A stretch of 64,000 bases of DNA, taken from the NCBI GenBank assembly GCA_020912385.1, contig CP087210.1, positions 1,116,001-1,180,000 of the forward strand. The letters are read 5' to 3'. Shown in pieces: positions 1 to 12,025 of the stretch (position 1 is its first letter; every line of letters begins with the position of its first letter). The position numbers were made by a program, and so were the translations under genes. The notes under the pieces were generated by a model. The model was given only the letters and a program-made list of their open reading frames with translations. It was not told the origin of the DNA and searched no databases. This DNA is from Neofusicoccum parvum. Taxonomy: Eukaryota; Ascomycota; Dothideomycetes; Botryosphaeriales; Botryosphaeriaceae.

Positions 1-2567
1 GGTCTACCAGCTCCAGGCCTGCAAACAACGCGCTACCGAGCAGCAGCGCCGCGCGTGGTTGGCCGGCGCGGTGCGGGCGAGCACGAATGGCAGGGCCGGC
101 AGTCCCGCGGACGGCGAAGATTGGCGAGAGGGAGCAGCTGGGTAGGGTTGTGGGGGGGTGGGCAAGGTTGGTGGTAGGCGGGGGCAGTGCGGAGAGGCAA
201 AATGCAGCACGATGTGCAGCATGCAATTACGACAAAGGCACCGCGCGCCCGCGGGCGTGCAGTATCGGGTACAAAACACGCGGGCCTGGCGCGCGGAGGC
301 GTGCGGTAGAGGCACGTCGTTTCTTCCTCCGCGCTCGTCGCGAGCGGGTGACAGGCCATGGCAAAGCGGGGTAGCTGGGAGTAGGCTACCTAGGCCGTGG
401 GCTGCGCATCGATGCCATGCAGCACGCAGGCAGTCAGCCCCCCTCAAGCGGCAGCGTGCAGGCGTGTCGTCACGCGCGCGGCGAGCGCTGCGACGGTTTC
501 TTCATGCACGCGCAGTCGCGGCGGCGCTGGCGATGACGCTGACTGCGCCGGCCATGACGACGACGGCGACGGGCGCGGGCGCTGGGCCGGAGCGCGCCCC
601 AGCGGGTGGGGGCCGCGGGACTGCGCTGCAGCAGACGCAGAGATCGCGATGGGCGATGCGGGCGGGGGCGGCGTCGTCGACGGCAACGGGTGGCCGCTGG
701 GCGGTGGTGGAGGTGCAGCGCTGCGGGCTGGGCCTGGGGCGTTCGTCCGTGACTTGAAGGATCACCGGCGCTCCGCTTCCCCACATGTCTCGCCGCTAGC
801 GCTAGCGGCCGCGCCTGCTCGCCTGGGCCGCGTCGCTCGAAAAGAGTTTATTGACCAGAAAGTATGCCGCCGTTTCGCCATGTACCTGCGGCGCTCGCCG
901 CGCCTGGCTTCGCAGGCCGTGGCCGTGGCCGTGGCCGTGGCCGTGGCGGCGTTGCGTTTTGATGGCGCACATCACAAATACCCGCCGTGGCCGTTATTGC
1001 GGTCTTGGCCTGCTCGTGCGCGGCGGGCGTGCTCGCCGGAAGGGTCCACGCTCAGCGGCCAGCGGTGCCGCGCTGCCGGGCACTGCGCCGATAGGGCCCC
1101 GGGCGGCCTTCACATGCAATCTGCCTCGACGACGTCCACCACGCCCGCGCAGCGACACAGCGCGCGCGCCCGCCTCTACGCGCGCCCACAGCCGCCACAA
1201 ACACCCGCCCGCCGCCGTTCTCACCGCACGCGCGCCCTGTGTCTCGGCTGGCGCCGGTCAGCGCGCGCCCAGTCGCCAGTGACGGCAGTGACGCCCATCT
1301 CCAACGCACAACGTCGTGTTTCTCGCCGCCAAGCACGGGGTCCGCGCCAGCAGGCCCTTGAGACGGCGCTCGTGCCAGACCTCAACCACGGCCACGCCCT
1401 AGGCGTTTGAGCGTCCCGCTTGCCCCAGCGGAGCATCTCAAATCCTCTGCCCCAGAAGTGCCAGTGGGTTTGCCATGCGTTCTGCCACTGCCTGAACGGA
1501 TGGCGCAGCTTCCGAATAAACTTCTGTCGCTTTGTTCGCCCAGTTTGACGTCTGCAGCAATGTTCGACAGGGCAGATGCAGGCCGCGCCGGACGCGCATC
1601 CCAGCCGCCATCGATCCGTATCTCGCCTCTCACCGCGCCGCGCCACGGGCCACCGGCGAGCCCGGCCATTAAGATTGGTATTATGGTTATATTCACTCAG
1701 CACATCGCCCGCGCCTGTTTCTGCATTCTGCTAGCGCCCGGTGTCTTAGCAGCGCGCATCAAGGCTTGATCTGCCTCGCCAACGCGCTCGCGTGCATGCC
1801 AACACGGGGCTCTCTAACCAGTCGAGTTTTGAAACTGCTTCCACCCCACCTCAGAACGGTGGCAGAATTCATGCATCCGTGCTTCATCGCCTTTGCCCTG
1901 ACTGGCTGGATCTGCATCTCATATTGCCCCTGCCCCCAATGCGGCAAGGCCGCGGGGCGCCTATCTGCTGTCAGCTCCCGCCGCTACCCCAACAGGAAGC
2001 GCCTGAGATCCAGCCTCTGCACCAGCGCGCCGATCCCGGGTTTACCAAACCTTAGTTTTGTTGCAGCTCCTGGACGCATGGCTGGTTTGGAAACTTAACC
2101 CACCTCAAGACCCACCACTCCAATCACCATGCCCCCGGATGGCCTAATAACCGGGCCGTGAACACTTAGCAGTTTGGCGATAACACCCACGGCTATTGCC
2201 TATATATGGACACGAGGTTTCCTCCCTCCTCGGCCTCTTGCCATCAGCTCCAAACCGCAAGTGCCGGCTCGTCGTTTTATTTCAGCAGCTGTTTGTCCTG
2301 CTCTCGTTCACTTCCCACTGGCTGGGCTGCGCTTTCGTTCTTTAATTCGACATTGCTGGCCAATTGATTTGGTACATACCCATTCGCCCACTTTAATCCG
2401 TCTCTATCTATCGCGACTCGTACATACTCCCCCAAGGGACAAGGCTGGACACTCCCTTGCTCGAAGCGGCAATAGCGTCTTTACCCGACACAAGCGAAGT
2501 ATCACCAACTGCACGACCGGTCAACCTCCCGCCGCCAAACTACAAAAGACAACCACCGTCCACCACA
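1..2567. other. Intergenic or unannotated GC-rich region
   Basis: No gene is supported here. Long open frames occur on both strands, but their translations are low-complexity Arg/Ala/Pro-rich sequence, as expected from GC-rich non-coding DNA, and none shows a recognisable domain. The right part, from roughly 2100, is less GC-rich with CT-rich stretches and is probably the promoter and 5' UTR of the gene starting at 2568. A gene entering from the left edge cannot be excluded. Confidence 0.5.
915..944. repeat. Hexanucleotide tandem repeat (GGCCGT)5
   Basis: Five perfect copies of GGCCGT lie end to end, followed by a partial GGCGGC. In one frame this reads as an Ala-Val repeat, which explains part of a long but probably spurious open frame. 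It is a simple microsatellite. Confidence 0.85.
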
Positions 2568-3735
2568 ATGGCCGCAAACCACCGCCGGACTCCTTCCATC
2601 TCCTCCTTCAGCGACATGGATCACTCTGGACCTTCGCCCCTGAGGGCGCGCAAGATGTCGACTGGCGGCAACCGCTCATGGTCCGAGGAAGAGGTACGCG
2701 CTACTGCATGAGCCGGCCCCATCCATGCACGCTGCTAACATCGCCCCGCAGGAAACCTACCTCCTCCAGACCCGCATGCAGAAGATGCCCTACAAACACA
2801 TCGCACAGCACCTCAAGAAGACTGAGCTCGCCTGCCGCCTGCACTACCACCAGCTCAGCCACGGCTCGCACCGCCGCAAGCGCAATGCCTCCATCTCCTC
2901 GACCACCTCTTCAATTGTCTCCGGCTCGACAGGCACCACTTCCTCGCAATTCGAGCTGCCCAACGAGATCGCCGAGGAGTACACGCAGACCATGACGCCG
3001 CCTCGCCAGGAGTCGCCCATGATGACCGTTGAGGCCGCCCAGGCGCATCAGCAGAAGATCCTCCTTCCTCGCCTGCACCCGCGCATCATCACCCCTCAGT
3101 CCTCGCCTGAGCCGCGCGCCGGCCTCCGCCTCGACACGAACTCCGTCGCCGCGCACAGCTCCAACAACTCCGCATCCGCTCACAGCGCAAACCACAGCGC
3201 CGCGTCCAGCATGGTCATGCCTTTCCACCACCACGGCTACCAGCCCGCTCACCAGGAGGGCCACCCTCTCCCGTCCACCCTGACCAACCCGTCTGGCCAG
3301 GTCTCCCGCCAGCACTCCCGCGCCTCTTCTCTCGGCCCCGTCGACACCGCTCGCCTGCGCAACATCTACGAGGCGCACCGCACGGCCTTCTGGGCATCTG
3401 TCGCGGCGGACTACGGTCCGGACGCCAGCGCTGCTCAGCTCGAGGACGTGTGGCGCCAAGGCGGCAGCGGCAGCCCCCTGTGCCCCAGCTTCTTCAACAA
3501 GAGCGACAAGGGCCTTGGCCTCCACATCCCTCGCCCGCCGACTCCTCCCGGCGAGAGCCCGAACGGCACGACGCTGGGCATGGGCTCCATGCAGGCGCAG
3601 CTCCCGCTCCCCGCGTTCAAGAACAGCGGCTGGGCGGCAGTGAACAGGCAGGAGGCGGCGGCCAATGGCGGCAGGAGAGAAAGCCGGACGGCCATCAGCG
3701 CGCTGCTGACCGAGGAGCGGGATCCGCGGCCTTGA
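2568..3735 (+). CDS. Myb/SANT-like domain protein
   Basis: Two exons, 2568..2693 and 2752..3735, give a protein of 369 aa. The 58-base intron has a GTACGC donor and a CCGCAG acceptor. The start is the ATG in the good context CACAATGGC. Residues about 36-90 form a Myb/SANT-like helix-turn-helix: the NRSWSEEE segment of exon 1 joins ETYLLQTRMQKMPYKHIAQHL in exon 2, followed by a basic GSHRRKR stretch. The middle is Ser/His/Ala-rich and probably disordered. Near residues 245-290 a second compact helical segment begins VDTARLRNIYEAHR. A nuclear DNA- or chromatin-binding role is inferred from the Myb fold; no target is known. The SANT domain is split by the intron, which supports the splice model. 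Confidence 0.8.
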
Positions 3736-6700
3736 GTGTGTCAAAAGAGCATTTCACTTATGTCATTGGCGGATAGACGGTCAGCGGGGGTTTTGCACGG
3801 CGGCCTTCTGATTGGATTTCGAGTTACTAGGGATCAGGCGTTTCTGGGAACTACTTGGGTTCGTCTTTGCCACAAGTCTTGGGAGGCTCAGCTCTCCCTT
3901 CCATTCGTTTCGTACCAAGGCGTTCGAGGGTAACACGAGATACCCCCGCACTCGCTCCTTTTGGAACATCTTTCTCCTTTTCTTTGTACCTTGACTTGCC
4001 CTCAATCACTATGGGGTCAATTACGACCGACACGGGAAATTAACCTGGCGGAATTTGGAATGGAAACTATCTCAATCAGGCATGAAGTGGGACATTTTGC
4101 AGACAGTGCTTGGATCTCGGGCCATGCGCAGACAGGGAGTGCTTCCAAAGGGATATAATAAAACGGTCATGTAACGCAAAGAAGAAAGCGGCGGTTCTAG
4201 TCTCCAATAAAACAACATACATCACAGCAGTGTCACAGTGAATATAGGCTATAAGGTTGCCCGCCGCGTGACTGGCGCCACCGCAACCCTGTTTCCAGGG
4301 TCCTGCGTTTTGTCAAGGAGCTTTCCGCGGGAGCCTCATCGGCATTAGGCGCTCCAGAGTCAGAGGACATATAGACTTTGGTGGCATCGGCAAGCTCCTG
4401 GCGCCCACGGCCGTCGCACAGCAGCATCCCGGGGCGCGGCGCTGCACCCCGTGGGCCGGCGCGTTTCTCGGGAGCGGCGGCGATGCCCCACGGCGCGCGC
4501 AGACGGACATGCGCCGGGCTGGGGCGCTGGGCGGCGTGCGGACGGCGACGCGTTGGGGGAGGTGCTGGCCGCACGAGGCGCCCCGGACTGAAGCTTTCGC
4601 CAAGCACCTGGCCCGGGCGCGCGCGCTAGCGGACGACAAAACGCACGCGCACCGGGGCGCCCTCGACGACTCGCGACCCACCAACACCACACAACCCCCC
4701 CCCTTCGGCACTCCACACCCGAGCGGCCACTCGCCTGCCCGCAAATCCGCGAGTCCCTTGCCCCTTCCCGCCGCTTGGCCCGGCTCGTCGCCAAAGCACA
4801 GCGGCGACCAAGCACCGCGCATATGGGCTGATGGACCCCCCTCCTCACACGCCCGGCGTCTCAGACCCGCGGCGTGGCCCCCGAACGCGGGCATTGCGGC
4901 CGCGTGCTGGCCGTCGATGATGGGCGCCCAGGCGCGCTGCCGGGGGCTCCGATCTGCCAGCCGTAGCAGCAAACGCCGCCTTCCGTTGCTTATCTCGCCC
5001 GGAGCCAATGACTCGGCCCGCCGTTGGCAGGCAAGCCTGTGGCGTTTTTCTTCGTCCTGTGGCGGGTCCCTACTGCCTCCTGCCACGGTGGAGACACGTG
5101 GTGGGCGAGGCTAAGCGCGCGCACGCAATAGGCCCGGCAGACGTGATACGGACAGCTGCTTTGACGTGCTCGGCCTGCGTTAATGCCTTAAGTTTCAAAT
5201 GAGGCTGCAACGCTTTCCCCCTCCTCCCGCCGAGCGGCGAGCGGGCAGCCCGCATGGCCGGGCTCGCTGCTTCACCGGTGTGTATAGCGTTTTTTTCCTT
5301 TTCTCTTGGCTTGTCTATTCCTTTTGCCACTATCGAGATGCTGCATGAAAAGTGTTTGCATGTCAAACTGACACGGGAAGGCAAAAAAAGGATGTGTTGG
5401 TCGCCAGCACGCGGACGGCATTGACTGCGAAAGCATACCTGCTACTGTGGCCGCGTCCTATTCCTCACCCTCTCTGGGCGCGCCACCGCGCCTAGCCCTG
5501 GGCGAAGGAAGTGTCTGAAACGGTCTGCGAAAAGGTTTGACCAGAGCGCCGTGGATGACTGGTCCGTCGCCCTATAGGATTGCTGCGCTATAGCCCGCTG
5601 TCCCGGCCCGTTCTCGCTCGCCCTCGCTCTTTTATCGCGCACTTGCAGATGTGATCGGGCTGCGGTGTGGATTGATCTTGGTTCGTGGGGCATCGGCCGC
5701 TCTGATGCACGCTCTCGGCGGATCTCTGAGACAGCAAGGCACTCGGTTGTTTTCAGATATCGCTATAGGATTGCCGTGCTATACGTCGGTTTTTGGAATC
5801 CTGAGATCGAGGGAAAGGGTCCTCGCTCCAGCGTGTCAGGCTCCCGCTGCACACTGACGTCGGTTGATCCTGGTCCTTGGACCACGGGCTCGTCGGCGCG
5901 GAGGCTTCTTGGCGGCGGGTAATCTGAGCAACCTGATACATGCCACCCACGAACGCAGCATGAACTGTTTCGACGCAGATCACCGGGTTCCGGAACGGGC
6001 TATATGATTGCCCTGCTATAGCCCGCTTTTCGGAATCCTCTGCGAAGATGAAGGTTCCCACGTCCCGCCGCGCTTCTCCTGCTGCCAACCTGGTCCTTGG
6101 GGGCACGGTGGAGCGGGCCCCCTCGTGATGCGCTCGGCAGCCCGTTGATCTGACGGCGGGGACACACTCGACGTTTGCCATAAATCAACGGCCACTATAC
6201 GCTGCACGAGCATAAGGCCATTTTTGGACCATGCAGGTACCGATCGGGAAGGGACCGCTGCTTTTGTCGCCGCCCAGCAGGCCGGATCCCGGTCGCCGGC
6301 GCAGATGACAAGCGGATATCTGACACGAGAGTGAGGGGCGCGGAATCGGGGGGAGGGCGTCGGATGGAGGCCTGGGCCCAAGGCTCGGCCGGCCTCGGCG
6401 TCGCTGAGGCATCCCAGCGAGATTCGAGGCCCTGCTTCGCTTGGGTATTCGGGATAAGAGAAATTGTGAAGCGGCTGTGTATATCGCCATCCTGGTTGAT
6501 ATTATTATACTCGAGCGCGAGAGGGCTGGATGCGGGCATTCTGTTTGCACCGACGATGCACGACTCCCGACATAACGTTTCTTCCCGTGTACGAAGTTTG
6601 GAGCGCCTGGCGAATGACGTGCTTCGTGCCTGAGTCAGCATCCTCTCCGCCGGCACTTCAGACACCACCACGAATCAGCCCGGCAGCGGGCCGATAGAAG

Positions 6701-7543
6701 GAAGAGCTTGGTGGCTACTAGGTTGTACCTCGGGTGCTGAGTCACGGCGGTCTAGAAACCCCAAGACATGGCATCTCGGGACGACCGACTCGCCATGACT
6801 CTCGTGTCTCGGTAGATGGCGGTTTAGGCGGAACACCAGAAAACATGGATATAGCGAGGGCATCCGCGCGGCGTGTGTCCCGCGAGCTCGACATCGGCAT
6901 CATCGACTGTCGGTCGAGCACGACAGTGGCAGCCTAAGCCCAGGGATATCGCGATCGAAGGCCTCCTCAAGGCCGTCGCAGCTGCTTTATCCGAACCTTG
7001 GCGCTGTCGCACAGCCTCCGGCTGACCAGCTTCAACCACTCGTCTCGAGGGCGGCCGCCTCGACCTCGTCTGCCTGTCCATCCGTCTGCTCGTCCGCAGA
7101 ATACCCAGCCCGGATGGCGGGGTCCTCACCGATCCCTCTGCGGACTCCAAAGCTGCCTCTGACGATTCCCGCTGTTGCGGTGCAGAAATGTGCTCAGCTA
7201 CATTTGGGAGCGCAGTGGCCAAGTGATGGAGAGGACGTGAGTTTTGGCTTCACCAAGGGCCCAGTGAAGAAATGCAGGCTTTTTCTTGTTTCCCAAGATT
7301 GACTTTGCTCTTCATTTGTGACTTTATGCGCCTTGCTGTATGATAACAGAGGCTCTACACGCATAATAGGCAACTAAGCCTCTGTGAGGTGGTCCAGTCC
7401 AATGTCGAAAGTGGAGTACGCACATGTCCCTCCGGGCTGAGGAGTCGCACGCTAAGTCTGGAAAGCCACACTCTTCACCGGAGATTTTGATTGCTCAACA
7501 TGTGTGGTCCGCTATATCGAAGTCCCAAGCAGTGGTCGACGCA
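3736..7543. other. Intergenic region
   Basis: About 3.8 kb with no convincing gene. The first few hundred bases are the 3' flank of the Myb gene, and roughly 4400-5000 is strongly GC-rich. From about 5570 to 6100 there is a degenerate dispersed repeat, annotated separately. Open frames in the stretch are short, overlap on both strands and carry no family motifs. Spliced genes with short exons cannot be fully excluded. Confidence 0.5.
5572..6026. repeat. Three degenerate copies of a CTATA-GATTGC-CTATA repeat
   Basis: A 27-base core of the form CTATAKGATTGCYNYGCTATA, followed by about six bases, occurs at 5572..5598, 5763..5789 and 6000..6026. Copies 2 and 3 share further similarity downstream: TTTTGGAATCCT- or TTTTCGGAATCCT-like blocks, and then CCTGGTCCTTGG near 5869 and again near 6093. 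This suggests a diverged unit of roughly 190-240 bases rather than chance. No coding function is visible. It could be an old satellite or the remnant of a mobile element. Confidence 0.55.
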
Positions 7544-8959
7544 TCAGTGGGCCTCCAGGCTTTGGATCCACGCCCTCGTCACTTCAGCAATCTCGTCGCT
7601 GTTCTTCTCCAAGATGAACAAATGCCCGTTCCCGCGGATCCCCCTCTTCCAAAGCTCAATGTGGTCCACTTTGCGGACTCCTGCCTGCTTCAGGACCTTC
7701 ACAGTACACCAGTCATACATTGCGTGATGGCTGGCCTCGCCAGTAACGACAGCGACAGGCACGTCCACCAGATTAATCAACCTTCTGGGCACGATACCGT
7801 TCGTTTCATCCTCAACCTGCAACGTGCAGTCGCTCACTGCCGGATCCGTCGACTTCTCCGTCCTCAAAATGAACCGGGTCCGCCCGAGCATCTCCCGTCC
7901 ATCACCACGCCCATCATCATCACGACCACCACCCCCGCCATCATTATTCCCGGGATCGTCATTTTCACCATCACGGCCGCCGACCTTGACCCTCCCCTCA
8001 TCATCATCACAGCAGACGCGCGGCCGACCACCGGGCGCGGGCGCAGGCGTCCAGCTCATCTCCGCCTCCGTCAACCCCCACGCCCTCTCCAACGCCACGC
8101 CTCCTCCACCTCCACCTCCACCACCGCCACCGCCAACGGCCTGCACGCTCCACGGCGGGCCGTTTGGCTCCAGCGCCACCAGCCCCGCCACCAGCGCCGG
8201 CCGGGCGTCCGCGACGACCAGGGCGCGCGGCGCGCCCAGGCTGTGCGCGACCAGCACGACGCGCCGGCCGATCCGGTCCAGCAGCGCCGCACCCGCCGCG
8301 CGCATGGCCAGCTGCGCGCCCGCCTCGTCCGCGCCGTGCGGGAGCGGCGCGAGCGAGGCGACGTAGGCGTCGAAGACGGGGTCGCCGGGTTGGCCTATGG
8401 CGGTAGTAGGAGTGGCAGAGGCGCCCGGCCACTGCGTGTGCAGGCGGGCCTGCGGCCAGGGCGCGTGCCGCGCGACGGCGGTCCAGCGGTGAGCGACGAA
8501 CTGCGGCGTCGGGGCGCCGGGCGCGTCGGAGGACCAGGGGCCGCCGCCGCCGCCGCCGCGCCCGGTGCGCGGCGGATCGACGAGGTACACCTCGTGGCCG
8601 CGGGCCAGGAAGACGGACGACCATCCGGGCTCGCCGTCGGGCTTCGTCACCCAGCACGCGCCGGTGTGGGCGGCCCCGGGGATGAGGACGAGAGGAGGTT
8701 TGGCTGTTTCACCGCGGCCGGGGCGGGAAGTGAAGGGGACGAGGTGCTCGACGTACAGGGTGCAATCAGCTGCAGATCTCTCGCTTGTTTGATCTGCCTC
8801 GGGGTGGCCTTTGACGTGGAAGCATCGGCGTGTGTGAGGGAATCCGGCTGCTGAGACAGATTCGGATTGCATCTTCACGACTGAGGCTGTCTGGATTGGC
8901 AGTAGGTCCGGGCATGGAGGTAAGTCAAAGCTCTCGTCCGGTCGAACACGTTTCGTCAT
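7544..8959 (-). CDS. Alpha/beta hydrolase family protein
   Basis: A single uninterrupted frame of 471 aa, starting at the ATG at 8959. It has the alpha/beta hydrolase plan: a core strand with LVLIPGAAHTG at about 90-100 (oxyanion region), the nucleophile elbow AHSLGA with Ser240, ALEPNG at about 262-267 (Glu264 or a later acidic residue may be the catalytic acid), a lid beginning WGLTEAEMSW, and GIRGNGHLFILEKN with the likely catalytic His446. This is probably a cytosolic esterase or hydrolase; the substrate is unknown. Two features are odd. A run of about 12 glycines (276-287) and a Gly/Asp-rich insert (about 318-355) sit between the lid and the last core strands. The N-terminal 60 residues are weakly ordered, so a later in-frame start is possible. 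Confidence 0.75.
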   Translation of the reverse strand: MTKRVRPDESFDLPPCPDLLPIQTASVVKMQSESVSAAGFPHTRRCFHVKGHPEADQTSERSAADCTLYVEHLVPFTSRPGRGETAKPPLVLIPGAAHTGACWVTKPDGEPGWSSVFLARGHEVYLVDPPRTGRGGGGGGPWSSDAPGAPTPQFVAHRWTAVARHAPWPQARLHTQWPGASATPTTAIGQPGDPVFDAYVASLAPLPHGADEAGAQLAMRAAGAALLDRIGRRVVLVAHSLGAPRALVVADARPALVAGLVALEPNGPPWSVQAVGGGGGGGGGGGGVALERAWGLTEAEMSWTPAPAPGGRPRVCCDDDEGRVKVGGRDGENDDPGNNDGGGGGRDDDGRGDGREMLGRTRFILRTEKSTDPAVSDCTLQVEDETNGIVPRRLINLVDVPVAVVTGEASHHAMYDWCTVKVLKQAGVRKVDHIELWKRGIRGNGHLFILEKNSDEIAEVTRAWIQSLEAH

Positions 8960-11900
8960 GCCAAGGCGATGAGTATAGATGCTTGGTGGAGATTACACAG
9001 CATCTATAAACATGGTGCGGGGGCTGACACTCAGGAATGACGTCATCTGATGCAAGTGTACTTGCTTTCTACACGTTCACGTTGCCTTCTGATGTCTTTT
9101 TTGTTTCGATTATCTTCTGATGACGCGTCGCGGATACCATCGTTGACAATCGTAGTCAACGAAGCGCCGGAGACCAGTGCGAATTGTACTCTCCAGAAGA
9201 TTCTGCTGCACTGGCTCTTCTTGCGTTGGATTGATCTAACCATCAACTAGGCAAACGTAATTTTGCAAAGGTCGTAGCTACGGCGAGAAGTACCTCCAGA
9301 AATGACCACTTTTGTCGTAGAGCAAATGTCACTATTGTCAAGTGTTGCATTTCCCATTTCCGTAATCACATACCCTGTCGAATTTTCCTCTTTATCCTTC
9401 ATCCACATTGAGATGGGGAAGAAACAACAGTACAGTGTAAGTTGCTCTAGCCGACAGGACGCAATCACTTTTATTGGTTGTTGAAGCATTCATCCGGATG
9501 GATTTGGTGATTGAATAGAGGTACTTCTACATCTGGAAGAATCCTTTAACTGTTTATAAGCGAGTTGGAGTTGCCCATTCCTTTCGCAACACGCTGTGAC
9601 TTCACGTGGTAATCACTGATTCGGGGCAGTCTGACGAACTGGGTGACCGTCATGTTATCTTTTCCAATCAATGATGCACGCCGAAGCATGACTGCTGCTC
9701 TCGTTTTGCATTCCGCAAGAAAAGATAAAGCTTTTTCCTCTCGCAATGATATCTTGTAACCACCACGGATAATGGTGGCAGACAGCATGATTGATATCTG
9801 CCAAAATGTGCCAGTGGTCAGCAACATTCATTCCTCCCACCAGGATAATAACAAAAAATAGGACCCAAATAGACCGGTGTTACCGCGTATCTTTCTACGG
9901 CTGAAGGACAATACTTAAGTGATAAATCATTTAGTGATATAAAGGAGATGGGCCGCTACCCAAATGCAGCCAAGCCCATCAAGCACGACGTACAAATTTT
10001 AGCAATGCAGTCATGAGATATGTTTTACCCTTGAATACTGGAGATTTCAGTGTTAAATAATAGCAATAGCACAAATGACCCCCGCAGAAGTCAGCAATTC
10101 CTTCTGTGCACATCACAAAACTTAATTTGGCAGTCCAGGATGGCATGAGTAGAGTACACCACGCTACTTGAAAATATTCCTCATTACTTTGTTGAAGGTA
10201 CTAACGCCGAAGAAATTTCCCGCATGAAAGGTAGAACACGCTACCAACCAACCACTTTACCTTTTTCTCGGGCGAGGTTTGGCCAAAGAAATCCGCACCT
10301 CATTATTTTTGTCGATATTCTGGACGAGTGTGCCATTGGCTGCGGATAATCCAACGATTATGTAGGCTACACTATTGAGAAAATATGACACTTGCTGAAG
10401 TTGTCCAAATATGGTCACGGTCAGTAGCATATATTTGGAAACGCCATTGATACGCTGGACCACTGAATGCAGAAGAACTTGCTGTACCTAAGCCGTTGAT
10501 CGTTATTCATCCCCACCACAGCCTCCACAAATCCCCAACTTCTTTTCCACAAGATGAACGTACATCATGTGCCGAAAAGTGCAAATGCCAACTTTCAACC
10601 GTTCCAAATGATCGCCAGGCACCCAATGTCCCAGACCAATGTCACCAGCCCGTCGCCTTTATTCCGCCTCCGTCTGCTTAAAACCATGACTCCTCCATGG
10701 GCAAGACAGTTTTATACTTGTCTTTAGTGGTGCAAATTCTCTGCACCAAAGACTTGGCCATTGGTGTAATGAAAGCCCTGGCTGGCGTCACTGTGCTAAG
10801 CCCACGCAAGACCATAGCACTGTCTGCTCTGCTGCGTGTAGTCAAGCCCCGTCCAGCCGTACCCAGAACCATCCCTATACTTCTCCATCATTGAGCCATG
10901 ATGGAGTCCATTAGAATGCGGGGATTATGGGAAGCAACAGCATGTCTTGGTGAACGCATTGGCCATCCTGAACAAGGTAAATAACAAGAAAGAGAGCTAT
11001 GGCGAGCAGTCTCGCGGCGTAAGGTTTGGAGACTCGAAGTAGGGCGGAGGCAGTTCCACACCCCATGGTTACTGATCACAACCTGCATCGGTGGCATGCG
11101 GATCGTATGTACATACTATCCATGAGTACTAGTAGTAGTGAGTCCGACGCATGTATGGGCCGACCGGTCGAAGCCTGCTTTAAGGAACACACCTGTAAGG
11201 GTAAATCGGCGTACCTGCTGTTGTGCTGGAACATCCACGCATAGATTGACCCTCACCTAGTCACCCTTCCCAATCATTAACCTGATAAGCACCGACGTAC
11301 GTATGACCTCACGCAAGCACTTCACGGACAGAGCTTGGCGCAGCAACGAATGATCCAGAATGTCCTTGATAAGTAGAGGAAACCTCACCCTAAACAATAA
11401 ACAGACGAAATTGAAGTAGAAACAACCTTCAGAAAGACTCCGTCGGCCATTCGCCACTCGGGAAAGAACTTTCACGAGGTGACCACCGAGCCACGATAAT
11501 AAAGTGTATCTTACAACTTGAAATCAAGGAAAAGAGCAAAAAACCGCCCCTTTCCCAGCCAGGGAACCTGAAAATAACGCAGCCCTGATTGTACCCAAAA
11601 GCAAAGAGAGAGCCAAACAGGGCTAAGTTCCCAGTCTCGATATGATGATTATGCAGATGTAGAGAGATGTGCCGTCTCAAGGACGACAATGTATCTCTCT
11701 GATGCAAAAGAGAAAGACCAAAAGCGGCAGATCTGCCGTGACGCCGTTGACCATACCGTAAGCCATCCGGCCATCGAACCCATCCGTAGACGCCGTGAAG
11801 CTGACCAGCTTCTGTTCGCCGAGATAAAAACACGCAGAGGAAAAGCAAGAAAAGCCCTGAATACAAATTGGCCACTCCGGTCTGGCGCTGCACAGCATGG

Positions 11901-12025
11901 TCGAAACCAACTCCGCTCTTCTCCTGCAATCTTCATCTTTGCGCGGAACGGAGTTCAGGAAGGTATGTACTGGTTACCAAAGGCTGAGATTCATCTCGGC
12001 CAAGATAGGTGAAACGTTCACTCCT
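8960..12025. other. Intergenic, AT-richer region
   Basis: About 3 kb that is visibly richer in A+T than the flanking gene regions, most clearly from 9050 to 11500. No translated frame shows a recognisable domain, and the open frames are short. The base composition is consistent with decayed, gene-free DNA, such as an old transposon altered by mutation, but I found no terminal repeats or transposase motifs. The last few hundred bases form the 3' flank of the kinesin gene. Confidence 0.5.

Noticed and set aside
397..1410. 337-codon open frame on the plus strand
   Set aside because: It is Ala/Arg-rich with a microsatellite-derived Ala-Val run, has no domain, and overlaps equally long frames on other strands; typical of GC-rich non-coding DNA.
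4313..5086. 257-codon minus-strand open frame
   Set aside because: Low-complexity Arg/Ala/Ser composition, overlapped by similar frames on both strands and without family motifs.
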